Shown here piece after piece: positions 1-7,898 of a stretch of DNA of 34,063 nt (position 1 is its first letter; each line of letters starts with the position of its first letter). The DNA lies in the NCBI GenBank assembly GCA_024653225.1, contig JANLGA010000003.1, positions 1 to 34,063 of the forward strand. Reading direction: 5' to 3'. The notes under the pieces were generated by a model. The model saw only the letters and a program-made list of their open reading frames with translations. It was not told the DNA's origin and made no database searches. Source of the DNA: Bacillota bacterium (GTDB lineage Bacteria; Bacillota; Sulfobacillia; JABLXB01). The position numbers and the translations under genes were made by a program.

Positions 1-145
1 TGAGCCCGCACCCTCGCAGGGTGTTCTCGAACGCCTCCCCCCATCGCTCGAGAGGGTGCACCGAGGTGATCAACGGCTTCAGCGCCACCCTCCCGTCCGC
101 GATGAGGGGAGGCGTTCGAGAACACCCTGCGAGGGTGCGGGCTCA
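1..145. repeat. Long inverted repeat (fold-back) at window edge
   Basis: Positions 1-40 are the exact reverse complement of 106-145, and the match continues with one mismatch to 47/99. The segment between (48-98) is not random: read on the minus strand it continues the coding sequence of a zinc dehydrogenase. The structure is therefore an inverted duplication of a gene end, not a MITE or a terminator. The junction near 99-105 sits on a short shared sequence, gcgatg, which occurs both in the inverted part and in the gene just before the duplicated arm. Microhomology of this kind is what a template switch leaves. Whether it exists in the genome or arose in amplification or assembly cannot be told from the sequence. 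Confidence 0.9.
2..103 (-). pseudogene. Inverted fragment of a zinc alcohol/polyol dehydrogenase C-terminus
   Basis: The minus strand from 103 down to 2 reads 34 codons without a stop. They match the C-terminal signature of medium-chain zinc dehydrogenases: IADGRVALKPLIT, then HPLERWGEAFENTL, then a Gly-rich turn leading to a final K-V-V strand. The last codons are the same as those starting at 106 on the plus strand, where the gene continues correctly to its stop. This piece is therefore the missing upstream part of the plus-strand gene, present in the wrong orientation. The rest of the dehydrogenase is outside the window. Confidence 0.75.
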
Positions 146-195
146 AGGCGGTGGTGTCCCCGGGGTGCTCGTCTCGCGGGACGGCCGCCGACTGA
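106..195 (+). CDS. C-terminal end of a zinc-dependent alcohol/polyol dehydrogenase (partial)
   Basis: The plus strand reads GEAFENTLRGCGLKAVVSPG and then a short tail to a TGA at 193-195. The F-E...L...G.K.VV pattern is the usual end of medium-chain zinc dehydrogenases and resembles the ends of the two complete dehydrogenases downstream (about 6650-6771 and 8900-8987). Together with the inverted piece at 2-103 it rebuilds about 60 residues of a normal C-terminus. It lies 85 bp before the first PTS gene, so the operon probably begins upstream of the window with this dehydrogenase. Without the fold-back explanation the 5' part would look like non-coding DNA. Confidence 0.65.
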   Translation, partial: GEAFENTLRGCGLKAVVSPGCSSRGTAAD

Positions 196-280
196 GCGGT
201 CCGGCAGGAATAGAGGGGAGACCGGTTGAAAACCCCGATTGCCGCGAATCGCGCGTGTGGGACGGTCGGGTGACCCGGCG

Positions 281-748
281 GTGACACTCGAGAAGTACCT
301 TCTACCGGGCCATATCGCCGTGAATGTCCAGGCGGATGACTGGGAGGAAGCGATCCGCGCGGTCGGCGGGTTGCTGGTGGACAGCGGCAGCGTGGAGCCC
401 CGCTTCGTGGACGCGATGGTGCGCGTCACCAAGGAGCTCGGCCCGTACGCGGTGATCGCGCCCGGCATAGCGTTGCCCCATGCCAGGCCCGAGGACGGGG
501 TGAAGAGGGGGTCACTGGCGGTACTGCGGCTCGCGAAGCCGGTTCCTTTCGGGAATAGCGTCAATGACCCTGTGGACGTCGTGATAGCATTGGCCCCGGT
601 TGACTCCTCGTCGCACATAGCCGCCCTGGCCGAAATCTGCGACTTTCTCAGGGACGAGGAGAACCTGGCGGCCCTTCGCTCGGCCGGAAGCTGCGACGAG
701 GTCGCACGCCTTCTCCTGTCGGGCGGAGCACCGGGCGAGAGGAGGTGA
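281..748 (+). CDS. PTS EIIA component, UlaC/mannitol-type
   Basis: This 155-residue cytoplasmic phosphocarrier passes phosphate from HPr to EIIB. The conserved site LPHARPEDGV puts the phosphorylated histidine at residue 67. It is a clear paralogue of the second EIIA at 13984, with the same opening (ADDW, AVGG/QVGR), the same histidine position and the same DPVDIVIAL-type block. I chose GTG 281 because it aligns with the start of that paralogue; a GGGTGA lies about 8 nt upstream. An in-frame TTG at 239 would add an unsupported extension. The gene is 1 nt from EIIB and followed by EIIC, so the three form one transport unit. The substrate is not identifiable from EIIA alone. Confidence 0.88.
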   Translation: MTLEKYLLPGHIAVNVQADDWEEAIRAVGGLLVDSGSVEPRFVDAMVRVTKELGPYAVIAPGIALPHARPEDGVKRGSLAVLRLAKPVPFGNSVNDPVDVVIALAPVDSSSHIAALAEICDFLRDEENLAALRSAGSCDEVARLLLSGGAPGERR

Positions 749-749
749 G

Positions 750-1094
750 GTGAACCGGCAACACCGGACTGCCACAGGCGGAGAGGAGGTGCGCAACATC
801 AGGAAGATAACCTGCGTCTGCGGCATGGGCTTGGGGAGCGGCCTCCTGATCAAAATGACGGTGCAGAAGGCGCTCGACAAGCTCGGTGTGAAAGGGATGG
901 CGGTAAATGTGGAAGTCGGGGATGTCAGCACGGCCCGGGCATTCGGGTCGGACCTGGTCTTGGCCTCACCCGAGTTCGGGCCTCGCCTGGAGGGAGGGCC
1001 TTCCCCCGTCGTGGTAGTCAACAACCTTCTGAGCGTTGACGAAGTCCAGACAAAGCTGGCGCCACACGTGAGAGATTGGTTTCCGAATCTCTGA
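750..1094 (+). CDS. PTS EIIB component, UlaB/SgaB-like
   Basis: This 114-residue domain of the lactose/ascorbate/galactitol EIIB fold accepts phosphate from EIIA on a cysteine and gives it to the sugar in EIIC. The P-loop-like site CVCGMGLGSG has the expected cysteine at residue 24, followed by G-x-G-x-G-S; Cys22 is also close. GTG 750 has a good ribosome binding site (gagaggagg) ending about 5 nt upstream, inside the end of EIIA, so the pair is probably translationally coupled. GTG 789 is an alternative start that would begin right at the conserved domain. The protein is about 13 residues longer at the N-terminus than the second EIIB at 14515 if the upstream start is used. Confidence 0.85.
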   Translation: MNRQHRTATGGEEVRNIRKITCVCGMGLGSGLLIKMTVQKALDKLGVKGMAVNVEVGDVSTARAFGSDLVLASPEFGPRLEGGPSPVVVVNNLLSVDEVQTKLAPHVRDWFPNL

Positions 1095-1112
1095 CCTGGA
1101 GGAGGTGCCCAA

Positions 1113-2387
1113 GTGACAGGCGTTCTCAAGGTCCTGGTTGACATCCTGAGTGTTCCTTCCGTTCTGGTCGGGTTGATAGCGTTGCTCGGGCTGGTGGCGC
1201 AGAGGAAGCCGGTAGAGGTAGTCATAAGCGGTGCGCTGAAGACGACGTTGGGGTTCATCATACTGGGGTCGGGCGCCGGGGTCGTGATCAACGCGATCGT
1301 CCCGCTCGGCGACATACTGCAGCACGGTTTCAACATCAAGGGTGTGATAGCCGTCAACGAAGTGGTCATAGCCGTGGCCCAGAAGCAGTTCGGAACCGAA
1401 ATGGCCCTGACCATGGTCGCCGGATTCATCGCCAACATACTATTAGCGCTAGTGCTGCCGTGGAAATACATATTCCTGTCGGGCCATCACACCCTGTTCA
1501 TGGCGACCGTCGCCGTCGCGGTGCTCGGCGCCGGCGCCGGGTTCACCGGTATCCCCCTCATCCTCGCAGGCGCGCTGGTCATCGGGTTCTCGAGCATCTT
1601 CTTCCCGGCGATCTCGGCCCCCTTCATGAGGAAGATCACCGGGGGCGACGACTTCGTGATGGGCCACTGGGGCACGACCGGATACTGCCTGTCCGGTCTC
1701 ATCGGGAAGTACGTGGGCAACCCCGAGGACAGCACGGAGAACATCAAGCTCCCGTCGTGGGCGAACTTCATGCGCGAACCGCTGATCGCCATGGGGATCG
1801 TGATGTCCGTCGTCTACATCATCGCGGTACTCAAAGCCGGTCCCGAGTTCGTGGCGACCAAGAGCGGCGGCCAGTGGCCCCTGCTTTACGCCGTCATGCA
1901 GGGGTTGCTCTTTGCCGGCGGAATAGGCGTGATTCTCCTCGGCGTCCGCATGATCCTCGCGGAGATCGTGCCGGCGTTCAGGGGATTCGCCGAGAGGATA
2001 GTCCCCAAGTCCAAGCCGGCGCTCGACTGCCCGGTGGTTTTCCCGTACGCGCCCAACGCCCTTCTGATCGGGTACCTGTTCAGCACCTTGGGCGGCATCG
2101 TGGCGATGTTCGTTCAAGTCGCGGCGGGTTGGACGGTCATGGTGCCGAGCATGATAATCCACTTCTTCTGCGGCGGCTCGGCGGGCATATTCGGGAACGC
2201 GACGGGCGGGAAGAAAGGCGCGATGGTCGGGGCTTTCGCCCACGGCATCTTGGTGACGCTGCTTTCGGGGTTCCTGTACCCGTTGATGGGTTCCCTGGGG
2301 TTCGCGAACACGACTTTCGGGGACTCGGACTTCAGCATCATGGGTATCCTGCTGGGCTTCCTCGCGAAGCTCGCGGGCGGAAAGTAG
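1113..2387 (+). CDS. PTS EIIC component, ascorbate (SgaT/UlaA) family
   Basis: This 424-residue polytopic membrane permease forms the sugar channel of the PTS. Features typical of the UlaA/SgaT family are the N-terminal VGLIALLGLVAQ helix, the GALKTTLGFIILGSGAG block, the VNEVVIAVAQ motif, the central GVRMILAEIVPAFRG segment, ALDCPVVFPYAPNA and the HFFCGG loop. It is slightly shorter than E. coli UlaA (about 465 residues). GTG 1113 follows a strong ggaggagg. A paralogue with the same landmarks is at 9066. The AG superfamily includes ascorbate and polyol (galactitol, arabitol) transporters, so a polyol is plausible, but membership does not fix the substrate. Confidence 0.88.
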   Translation: MTGVLKVLVDILSVPSVLVGLIALLGLVAQRKPVEVVISGALKTTLGFIILGSGAGVVINAIVPLGDILQHGFNIKGVIAVNEVVIAVAQKQFGTEMALTMVAGFIANILLALVLPWKYIFLSGHHTLFMATVAVAVLGAGAGFTGIPLILAGALVIGFSSIFFPAISAPFMRKITGGDDFVMGHWGTTGYCLSGLIGKYVGNPEDSTENIKLPSWANFMREPLIAMGIVMSVVYIIAVLKAGPEFVATKSGGQWPLLYAVMQGLLFAGGIGVILLGVRMILAEIVPAFRGFAERIVPKSKPALDCPVVFPYAPNALLIGYLFSTLGGIVAMFVQVAAGWTVMVPSMIIHFFCGGSAGIFGNATGGKKGAMVGAFAHGILVTLLSGFLYPLMGSLGFANTTFGDSDFSIMGILLGFLAKLAGGK

Positions 2388-2427
2388 CGGTCGACACGGC
2401 CGGGGCGGCCGCTTAGTTTCAATAGGT

Positions 2428-2453
2428 GGGGAGGGGACCGCGATCCTCTCCCC
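2428..2453 (+). terminator. Stem-loop after the first PTS unit
   Basis: A 10-bp stem (ggggagggga with tcctctcccc, one G-U pair) closes a 6-nt loop 40 bp after the EIIC stop. Only gttc follows, without a clear T run, so it may be a weak or partial terminator or an mRNA 3'-end protector that lets the EIIABC transcript be more abundant than the downstream dehydrogenase genes. Confidence 0.45.
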
Positions 2454-2541
2454 GTTCATCAGCATCAGGTCAGGCGCCTAAGCTGGACTCGTGGACCGGG
2501 AGGAGAGAAGCGACGGGCGCGGTCGCCGGTCGCGGAAGCGG

Positions 2542-4014
2542 ATGCAGCCAAGGAAGCCGTCTATCGTCGTGGTAGGTGGGGGAGTAACGGGCGCGGCCAT
2601 AGCCAGGGAACTGACCAGGTACCGGGTGTCCGTGACAGTGGTCGAGAGAGAGGACGATCTCGCGCGCGGTGCCAGCGGGGCGTGCGGCGGAGTCATTCAT
2701 TCAGGGTTCGACCCCGCGCCCGGGACCCTGAAGGCCTCACTCAACGTCATCGGGAACTCCCTCTATCCCAAGTTGGCGGACGAGCTCGGCTTCGCGTACC
2801 GAAGGACGGGAACCCTGATCCTGGCTTTCGATCCGGACGGCGTGACGCGGCTGGAGGAGATAAGGGGGCGCGCCGCCCGGAACGGCGTCGAGTTGGAGAC
2901 CTGGACAAGGGACAGGGTGATCGCTCTCGAACCCAACGCGAATCCCGGCGTGCTCCAAGCGGTGTTCGCCCCCTCGGCCGGCGCCGTCTTCCCGCCGGAA
3001 GTGGTACTCGCACTGGCGCGGAGCGCCGCACTTAACGGGGCGAGATTCGAATTGGAGACCGAGGTGACGGGCATAGCCGTCAACCGCGGCGCCGTCGCCG
3101 GTGTGGAGACCACACGCGGCTTCATCCCCGCGGACATCGTCGTGAATGCCGCCGGCGTTGACGCGGCGGCGGTGGCGGCCGCCGCGGGAGACCACACCTT
3201 CAGCGTGAGGCCCCGAAAGGGCCAGCAGGTGATACTCGACAAGAGGTACGGCTCCATCGTCGCCCGGCACATCATGACGCTTCCCACGAGGATGGGCAAG
3301 GGAATCGGTGTCGCCCCCACCGTGGGCGGGAACATACACCTCGGATCCACGGCGGAGGACGGGGTGGAGCCCCACGACGTGACCACGACCTCAGCCGGAC
3401 TGGATTGGATATTCGAGAACGCGAAGAAGCTCGTGCCGTGCATTGAGCGCGATTGGATGATCGCCTCGTTCGCGGGCGTGAGGGCGATCTCCGACACCGA
3501 CGACTTCATCGTGAGGGAGAGTCCGGCGGTGGAGCGACTGTTCAACGTCGCGGGTATCCAGTCACCGGGGCTCTCCGCGGCACCGGCGATAGCCTCGCAC
3601 CTGGTGGGGGTGATGGTGAAGGCGGGTGTGCCACTGGAGCCCGAACCGGGTTTCAGGGCATTCCTCGACCCGCCGATCGTCACTTCGCGAATGAGCACCT
3701 CGGAATGGGCGCGCTTGGTCGCCGGGGATCCGTCCTTCGGCAGGATAGTCTGCCGCTGCGAGGGTGTCACGGAGGGCGAGATCGTCCGCGCAATCGAGGG
3801 CCCGCTCGGCGCGCGCAGCATAGAAGGGGTCAAGCGCAGGACGCGCGCCGGCATGGGGCGTTGCCAGGGGGGATTCTGCGGGCCGAGGGTCGCCGCGATC
3901 CTGTCGCGGAGGCTCGGCGTCCCCCTGTGGAAGGTGCGACGGCGGGGGGCGGGCTCCGAGCTCGGCGTCGGACCCGCGAAATGTTGCCTCCGCGGGGGTG
4001 TGGGCGCCCGATGA
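2542..4014 (+). CDS. FAD-dependent glycerol-3-phosphate dehydrogenase-like oxidoreductase with BFD [2Fe-2S] domain
   Basis: This 490-residue cytoplasmic flavoprotein of the DAO/GlpA family oxidises a secondary alcohol, in the best-known cases sn-glycerol 3-phosphate. The N-terminus has the dinucleotide fold IVVVGGGVTGAAIARELTRY, then the GACGGVIHSG segment typical of GlpA. A C-terminal bacterioferritin-associated-ferredoxin-like domain carries CRCEGVT and GRCQGGFC, which supply cysteines for a [2Fe-2S] cluster. ATG 2542 starts directly before the FAD fold; GTG 2491 is an in-frame alternative giving an Arg-rich extension. Its ATGA overlap with the next gene, followed by DUF1667, reproduces the three-gene module seen in Thermotoga glycerol operons. 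In this sugar island the substrate may be another polyol phosphate. Confidence 0.85.
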   Translation: MQPRKPSIVVVGGGVTGAAIARELTRYRVSVTVVEREDDLARGASGACGGVIHSGFDPAPGTLKASLNVIGNSLYPKLADELGFAYRRTGTLILAFDPDGVTRLEEIRGRAARNGVELETWTRDRVIALEPNANPGVLQAVFAPSAGAVFPPEVVLALARSAALNGARFELETEVTGIAVNRGAVAGVETTRGFIPADIVVNAAGVDAAAVAAAAGDHTFSVRPRKGQQVILDKRYGSIVARHIMTLPTRMGKGIGVAPTVGGNIHLGSTAEDGVEPHDVTTTSAGLDWIFENAKKLVPCIERDWMIASFAGVRAISDTDDFIVRESPAVERLFNVAGIQSPGLSAAPAIASHLVGVMVKAGVPLEPEPGFRAFLDPPIVTSRMSTSEWARLVAGDPSFGRIVCRCEGVTEGEIVRAIEGPLGARSIEGVKRRTRAGMGRCQGGFCGPRVAAILSRRLGVPLWKVRRRGAGSELGVGPAKCCLRGGVGAR

Positions 4015-5315
4015 GGCGCTCGAGGGCGGACGTGGTGGTGATCGGGGCGGGTCCGGCGGGACTCGCCGCGGCCTCCGCTGCGCGGGAGGTCGGGGCGCGG
4101 CGTGTGGTCGTGTTGGAGAGGGACGAGCGGGCCGGGGGAATCCTTCCGCAGTGCGTCCACACGGGGTTCGGCCTCCGGCGGTACGGTCGCGACCTGGCGG
4201 GGCCGGAGTATGCGGGGCTCGAGCTGGCCCGGGCGTTGAAGTCCGGCGCGGAAGTCAGGTTGGATTGTTGTGCGCTCAGGCTGGAACCGGGGGGCGGGGT
4301 CCGCCGGCCGAACGCGGTCGTCGCGGTTTCGCCGGCCGGCCTGGAGGAGATCCGGGCGCCGTCGGTGGTACTGGCGATGGGATGCAGGGAGCGGCCCGCG
4401 GGGTCGCTGGGGATACCGGGGAGCCGGGTGGCGGGCGTGATGACAGCCGGCACCGCCCAGCGGCTCATCAACATCGCGGGGATAATGCCCGGCAGGAAGG
4501 CCGTCGTCCTCGGGTCGGGGGACGTGGGGCTCATCGTCGCGCGGCGCTTGGCCCTGGAGGGGGCGACCGTCGCCGGTGTCTTCGAGGCGGTGGCGTGGGC
4601 GGGCGGCCTGCCGAGGAACGTCTCCCAGTGCTTGTGCGACTTCGGGATCCCGCTGTTCCTCGGCCATACGGTCGCCGAAGTGCACGGACGCGCCCGCTTG
4701 GAGGGCGTGACTGTGTGCGAGGTGGGGCGCGACATGAGACCCGTCCGCTCCACGGCGAGGGAGATAGCCTGCGACACGCTGCTCCTCTCGGTCGGGCTGA
4801 TCCCCGAGAACGAGCTGTCGCGGGAAGCCGGCGTGCCGATTTCCCCCGCGACCGGAGGGCCGTTGGTGGACGAGTGCGGGGCCTCACTTACGCCGGGGGT
4901 GTATGCGTGCGGGAACGCCGTGTACGTGCACGACTTCGTGGATGACGTGACGACCGAAGGGGAAATCGCCGGGGCGGCGGCGGCCCGGTTCGCGCTGGGC
5001 GAGAGCGGCGACAGGCGGCGAGACGGGTGCAAGATGTTCTTCAGGGAGGGGCGGAACGTTCGTTTCGTTTCCCCCGCATTCGTTCGCTTGGGCCGCGGGC
5101 GCGCGTGGCCCTCGCTCGCGCTGAGGTCCCGGCGCCCCGCCGCGAACGTGACCCCGGTGTTCAGGTGGGAGGGCGGACAATGCAGTGGCCCCGACCTGGA
5201 GTTCGTGAATCCCGGCGAAACGATTCGCTTGAATCTGCCGGTGGAGGTGCGGGGGCTGATCGAGAGCGATACCCGGCGGGACGTCACCGTCGAGGTCTCA
5301 TTGGAGTCGCAGTAG
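4011..5315 (+). CDS. NAD(P)/FAD-dependent oxidoreductase (HcnB/GlpB-like partner)
   Basis: This 434-residue protein has two nucleotide-binding folds: ADVVVIGAGPAGLAAAS at the N-terminus for FAD, and KAVVLGSGDVGLIVARRLAL near residue 165 for NAD(P). The GILPQCVHTGFG segment and the C-terminal GVYACGNAVYVHDFVDDV motif are typical of the partner protein of GlpA-like dehydrogenases. It probably moves electrons between the upstream flavoprotein and NAD(P). ATG 4011 overlaps the previous TGA (ATGA), so translation is coupled. The last roughly 85 residues after the FAD motif form a strand-rich tail. The exact acceptor is inferred, not visible. Confidence 0.82.
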   Translation: MRRSRADVVVIGAGPAGLAAASAAREVGARRVVVLERDERAGGILPQCVHTGFGLRRYGRDLAGPEYAGLELARALKSGAEVRLDCCALRLEPGGGVRRPNAVVAVSPAGLEEIRAPSVVLAMGCRERPAGSLGIPGSRVAGVMTAGTAQRLINIAGIMPGRKAVVLGSGDVGLIVARRLALEGATVAGVFEAVAWAGGLPRNVSQCLCDFGIPLFLGHTVAEVHGRARLEGVTVCEVGRDMRPVRSTAREIACDTLLLSVGLIPENELSREAGVPISPATGGPLVDECGASLTPGVYACGNAVYVHDFVDDVTTEGEIAGAAAARFALGESGDRRRDGCKMFFREGRNVRFVSPAFVRLGRGRAWPSLALRSRRPAANVTPVFRWEGGQCSGPDLEFVNPGETIRLNLPVEVRGLIESDTRRDVTVEVSLESQ

Positions 5316-5319
5316 GCAG

Positions 5320-5715
5320 ATGACGGATCGGAAATGGGGGTTTCCTTTGGCGGACTTGGTGTGCGTGATCTGCCCCGGGGGCTGCCGGTTATCGGCGGGA
5401 GATGCGATCGGCGGGCGGGGGGTCGCGGGCGCCCGCTGTCCGCGAGGGATGGAGTTCGCCCGAAGCGAGATGGGGGCGCCCTCGCGGGTGTTCACCGGCA
5501 CCGTCCGCGTCTCGGGGGGAGCCTTGCCGGTAGTTCCCGTGAGGACGAACAAGCCGATCGGCCGCGGTCTACTGAGCGAATGTTCGAGGGTCCTGGCGGG
5601 TTTGACGGTATCGGCCCCCGTTGGCACTGGTCAGGTGTTGCTGCCCGATGTGCTCGGGACGGGCGCCGACGTCATCGCCACGTGCAGCGTAGAGGCCGCA
5701 CGTAGGGGGTGTTGA
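5320..5715 (+). CDS. DUF1667 domain protein
   Basis: This 131-residue protein shows the DUF1667 pattern: an N-terminal CVICPGGCRL cysteine cluster, a third cysteine in ARCPRGMEFA, then the PVRTNKPIGR block and a C-terminal GTGADVIATCS strand. The three or four cysteines suggest a metal or Fe-S site. DUF1667 proteins regularly follow the GlpA-like and HcnB-like pair found here, so it is likely the third subunit or an electron-transfer accessory of that dehydrogenase. It starts 4 nt after the upstream stop and is followed 3 nt later by the next dehydrogenase. Its biochemical role is not established to my knowledge. Confidence 0.82.
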   Translation: MTDRKWGFPLADLVCVICPGGCRLSAGDAIGGRGVAGARCPRGMEFARSEMGAPSRVFTGTVRVSGGALPVVPVRTNKPIGRGLLSECSRVLAGLTVSAPVGTGQVLLPDVLGTGADVIATCSVEAARRGC

Positions 5716-5718
5716 TTG

Positions 5719-6771
5719 ATGGAGCGGATGAGGGCGTTGCTGCTGAACGCGAGGGAGGACATGACGGCGGCCTCGGTCGAGAAGCCGGAACCCGCCGGCG
5801 GCGAGGTGCTGATGAGAGTGCTCGCCGCCGGGATCTGCGGGTCGGACGTGTCCAGGTACGGCAAGATAGGCCCGTACAAGCCCCCGTTGATCATGGGACA
5901 CGAAGTCTTCGGAAGGGTCGAGGGAAAGGGGGCCGGAGTGGAGGATGTCACCGTAGGCGAGACCGGCGTACTGGTTCCGCTCGTTCCGTGCGGGAAGTGC
6001 CCGAGCTGCCGGACGGGTAGGTACTCACTGTGCGACGACTACGACCTCTTCGGGGCGAGGAGGGACGGGGGCTTCGCCGGGTACATCCGCTGTCCGCGCG
6101 ACAACTTCTTCCGGGTTGAGGGAGATCTTCCCGCCGAGGAGGCGGTGTTCGTCGAGCCGGTCGCAACGGCCGCCCACGCCCTGATGAACGTGGGCGTCCG
6201 AGCCGGGGACACCGTCGCCTTTTTCGGCGGCGGCGTGATGGGCATGCTCGGGGCACAGGTCGCGGCGACCATGGGGGCATCCAGCGTATTCCTGGTGGAC
6301 ATTTCCGGGGACAAGATTCGCCTGGCGAAGAAGGTGACGGGGGCCGAGACGATTGACGCATCGCTGGTTGACCCCGTGAAACAGATCCTCGACATGACGG
6401 GTGGTATGGGAGTGGACGTGGCGGTGGAGGCCTCGGGCGCCACTGCCGCGCAGGAGCAGGTCCTTCTCGTTCCAAAGAAGGGCGGCCGAGTGGTGTACCT
6501 GGGCATATCGTACCTTCCACCGGTCATGCAGGCCCGGTCCTTCCAGAACATAGCCAGGCGCGAGCTGGTAGTGACGGGGTCGTGGATGTCGCACTCCCAT
6601 CCGTTTCCCGGAAGGGAATGGGCGTTCGCGTTGCAGGTAATCAAGGAAAGGCGGGTGAGAGTCGCCGAGATGGTCACGCACCGGATCTCCCTCGACGACG
6701 GACCCGCCATGTTTCGCGCCTTGAATGCCGGCTCAATCGTGGCGGGCAAGGTGCTGCTGTTTCCGGACTGA
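5719..6771 (+). CDS. Zinc-dependent medium-chain dehydrogenase (polyol/polyol-phosphate type)
   Basis: This 350-residue NAD(P)-dependent enzyme has GICGSDV with the catalytic-zinc cysteine, GHEVFG with the zinc histidine-glutamate pair, a structural zinc lobe with four cysteines (PCGKCPSCRTGRYSLC) and the Rossmann motif FFGGGVMGMLGAQVA. The DGGFAGYI segment after the zinc lobe is common in sorbitol and galactitol-1-phosphate dehydrogenases. In this PTS island it most likely oxidises a polyol or its phosphate to a ketose. AGGGGG lies 10 nt upstream of ATG 5719; ATG 5728 is also possible. The substrate cannot be read from the sequence. Confidence 0.85.
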   Translation: MERMRALLLNAREDMTAASVEKPEPAGGEVLMRVLAAGICGSDVSRYGKIGPYKPPLIMGHEVFGRVEGKGAGVEDVTVGETGVLVPLVPCGKCPSCRTGRYSLCDDYDLFGARRDGGFAGYIRCPRDNFFRVEGDLPAEEAVFVEPVATAAHALMNVGVRAGDTVAFFGGGVMGMLGAQVAATMGASSVFLVDISGDKIRLAKKVTGAETIDASLVDPVKQILDMTGGMGVDVAVEASGATAAQEQVLLVPKKGGRVVYLGISYLPPVMQARSFQNIARRELVVTGSWMSHSHPFPGREWAFALQVIKERRVRVAEMVTHRISLDDGPAMFRALNAGSIVAGKVLLFPD

Positions 6772-6784
6772 GGGGGGATGACGC

Positions 6785-7804
6785 GTGGGACGGCGGGGCA
6801 AGACGCGAGTCGCGATCGTGGGTTGTGGGCCGATCGCCCACAGGGCATACTTGCCTTTCCTCGTGGGAAGGGATGACGTGGATATCGTGGCCGTGTGGAG
6901 CAGGAGAGAGGAGACCCTCCGCAAGGTCTCGGCCCTCTACGGCATATCGGCGTGCACGACGGAGTTCGAGAAGGTGTTGGAGAAGCGTCCCGACTGCGCG
7001 TTCGTACTGACGACGTGCGAGACGCACCCGAAGTACGCCATCCCGCTTATCGAGTCCGGCTCGGATGTGCTTTGCGAGAAACCGATGGCGTGGACCATCC
7101 GGGATTCGGAGATGATGGTCGAAGCCGCCGCCAAGAGCGGGAGGATCCTCATGATAGGGTTCAACCGGCGGTATTCCGTGCCGTACGCCAGGGCGAAGCG
7201 GTTCTTCGAATCGGGCGTCGTCGAGACGTGCGTGGTAGAGCGGGTGAAGACCACGGGGAGGCCCAGGTGTGTAGCCGAGGACATCGTGCACAACCTCGAC
7301 CTGCTGCGGTGGTATTGCGGTGAGCCCCTCAGGGTGTGGGCCGCCGCGGCGGGGAAGGGGACCGGCGTGCCCGCGCCCGCGCGGCATAGTGATACCAGGC
7401 CCTTCTCGGTGGAAACCGGGGGCCCGGCGGACTTCGAGACCTCCCTGGTCGCCGCCGTCTCGTTCGATTCGGGCGCCCTGGGTGTGGCCGCCGTGTGCTT
7501 TTCCGCGGGGCGGTGGCACGAGAGGACGAGCATCTCGGGGGGTGGCCGGACCGCTGTGATCGAGGCGCCCGACTCGCTCCGACTGATCACCGCGGGCGAG
7601 GATGACGTGGCCGTGAACCTGACCGGTTCGACCGACAGTTGGGCGTCGCCGGCGGAGCTCAAGGGGTTCAAGGCGCAGGTGGAAGAGTTCCTGGAATGCC
7701 ACCTCAGTCGGAGGACCCCGTTGACCAACGGGGCCGACGCGCTGAAATCAATGAGACTGCTGGACCGCGTGTGTCGCGAGGCGGGCATCCCCGCTCTTGA
7801 GTGA
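6785..7804 (+). CDS. Gfo/Idh/MocA-family oxidoreductase
   Basis: This 339-residue NAD(P)-dependent sugar or inositol dehydrogenase-type enzyme has the N-terminal Rossmann motif VAIVGCGPIAHRAYL, the family signature CEKPMAW with the catalytic lysine near residue 100, and GFNRRYS shortly after. The (D)IVHNLDLLRWYCG segment carries the conserved histidine region of the C-terminal sheet domain. GTG 6785 follows aggggggatg; an overlapping ATG at 6778 is in another frame. It lies 13 nt after the dehydrogenase and probably acts on the same substrate family, by oxidation or epimerisation of a ring or ketone form. Activity on anhydro-sugars is known in this family, but that assignment is inference. 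Confidence 0.83.
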   Translation: MGRRGKTRVAIVGCGPIAHRAYLPFLVGRDDVDIVAVWSRREETLRKVSALYGISACTTEFEKVLEKRPDCAFVLTTCETHPKYAIPLIESGSDVLCEKPMAWTIRDSEMMVEAAAKSGRILMIGFNRRYSVPYARAKRFFESGVVETCVVERVKTTGRPRCVAEDIVHNLDLLRWYCGEPLRVWAAAAGKGTGVPAPARHSDTRPFSVETGGPADFETSLVAAVSFDSGALGVAAVCFSAGRWHERTSISGGGRTAVIEAPDSLRLITAGEDDVAVNLTGSTDSWASPAELKGFKAQVEEFLECHLSRRTPLTNGADALKSMRLLDRVCREAGIPALE

Positions 7805-7857
7805 CGGAAGTCGGTGCGATCGAGCGCCCGGCCATGGAGGAATTCCGGGGTTGTCTA

Positions 7858-7886
7858 TTGAAGTAGTATCTCAAACGAATGGTTAT
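7858..7886 (+). promoter_or_regulatory. Possible sigma-A-type promoter before the second dehydrogenase
   Basis: The 94-bp gap before this gene is clearly AT-richer than its surroundings. It holds TTGAAG (7858-7863), a 17-bp spacer and tGGTTAT (7881-7886, two mismatches to the -10 consensus). This could be an internal promoter splitting the island into two transcripts. The match is modest. Confidence 0.35.
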
Positions 7887-7898
7887 GGGTGAACGTTT

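Noticed and set aside
1..145. MITE or REP-type mobile repeat
   Set aside because: The sequence between the arms is dehydrogenase coding sequence in reverse, and no second copy is seen in the window.
1460..2416. 318-codon plus-strand frame inside the first EIIC
   Set aside because: It overlaps the EIIC in another frame and has the Arg/His-rich composition of a shadow.
2763..4685. 640-codon open frame on the minus strand
   Set aside because: It is antisense to two clear flavoprotein genes, is rich in Arg/Pro/Ser as GC-rich shadow frames are, and has no domain motifs.
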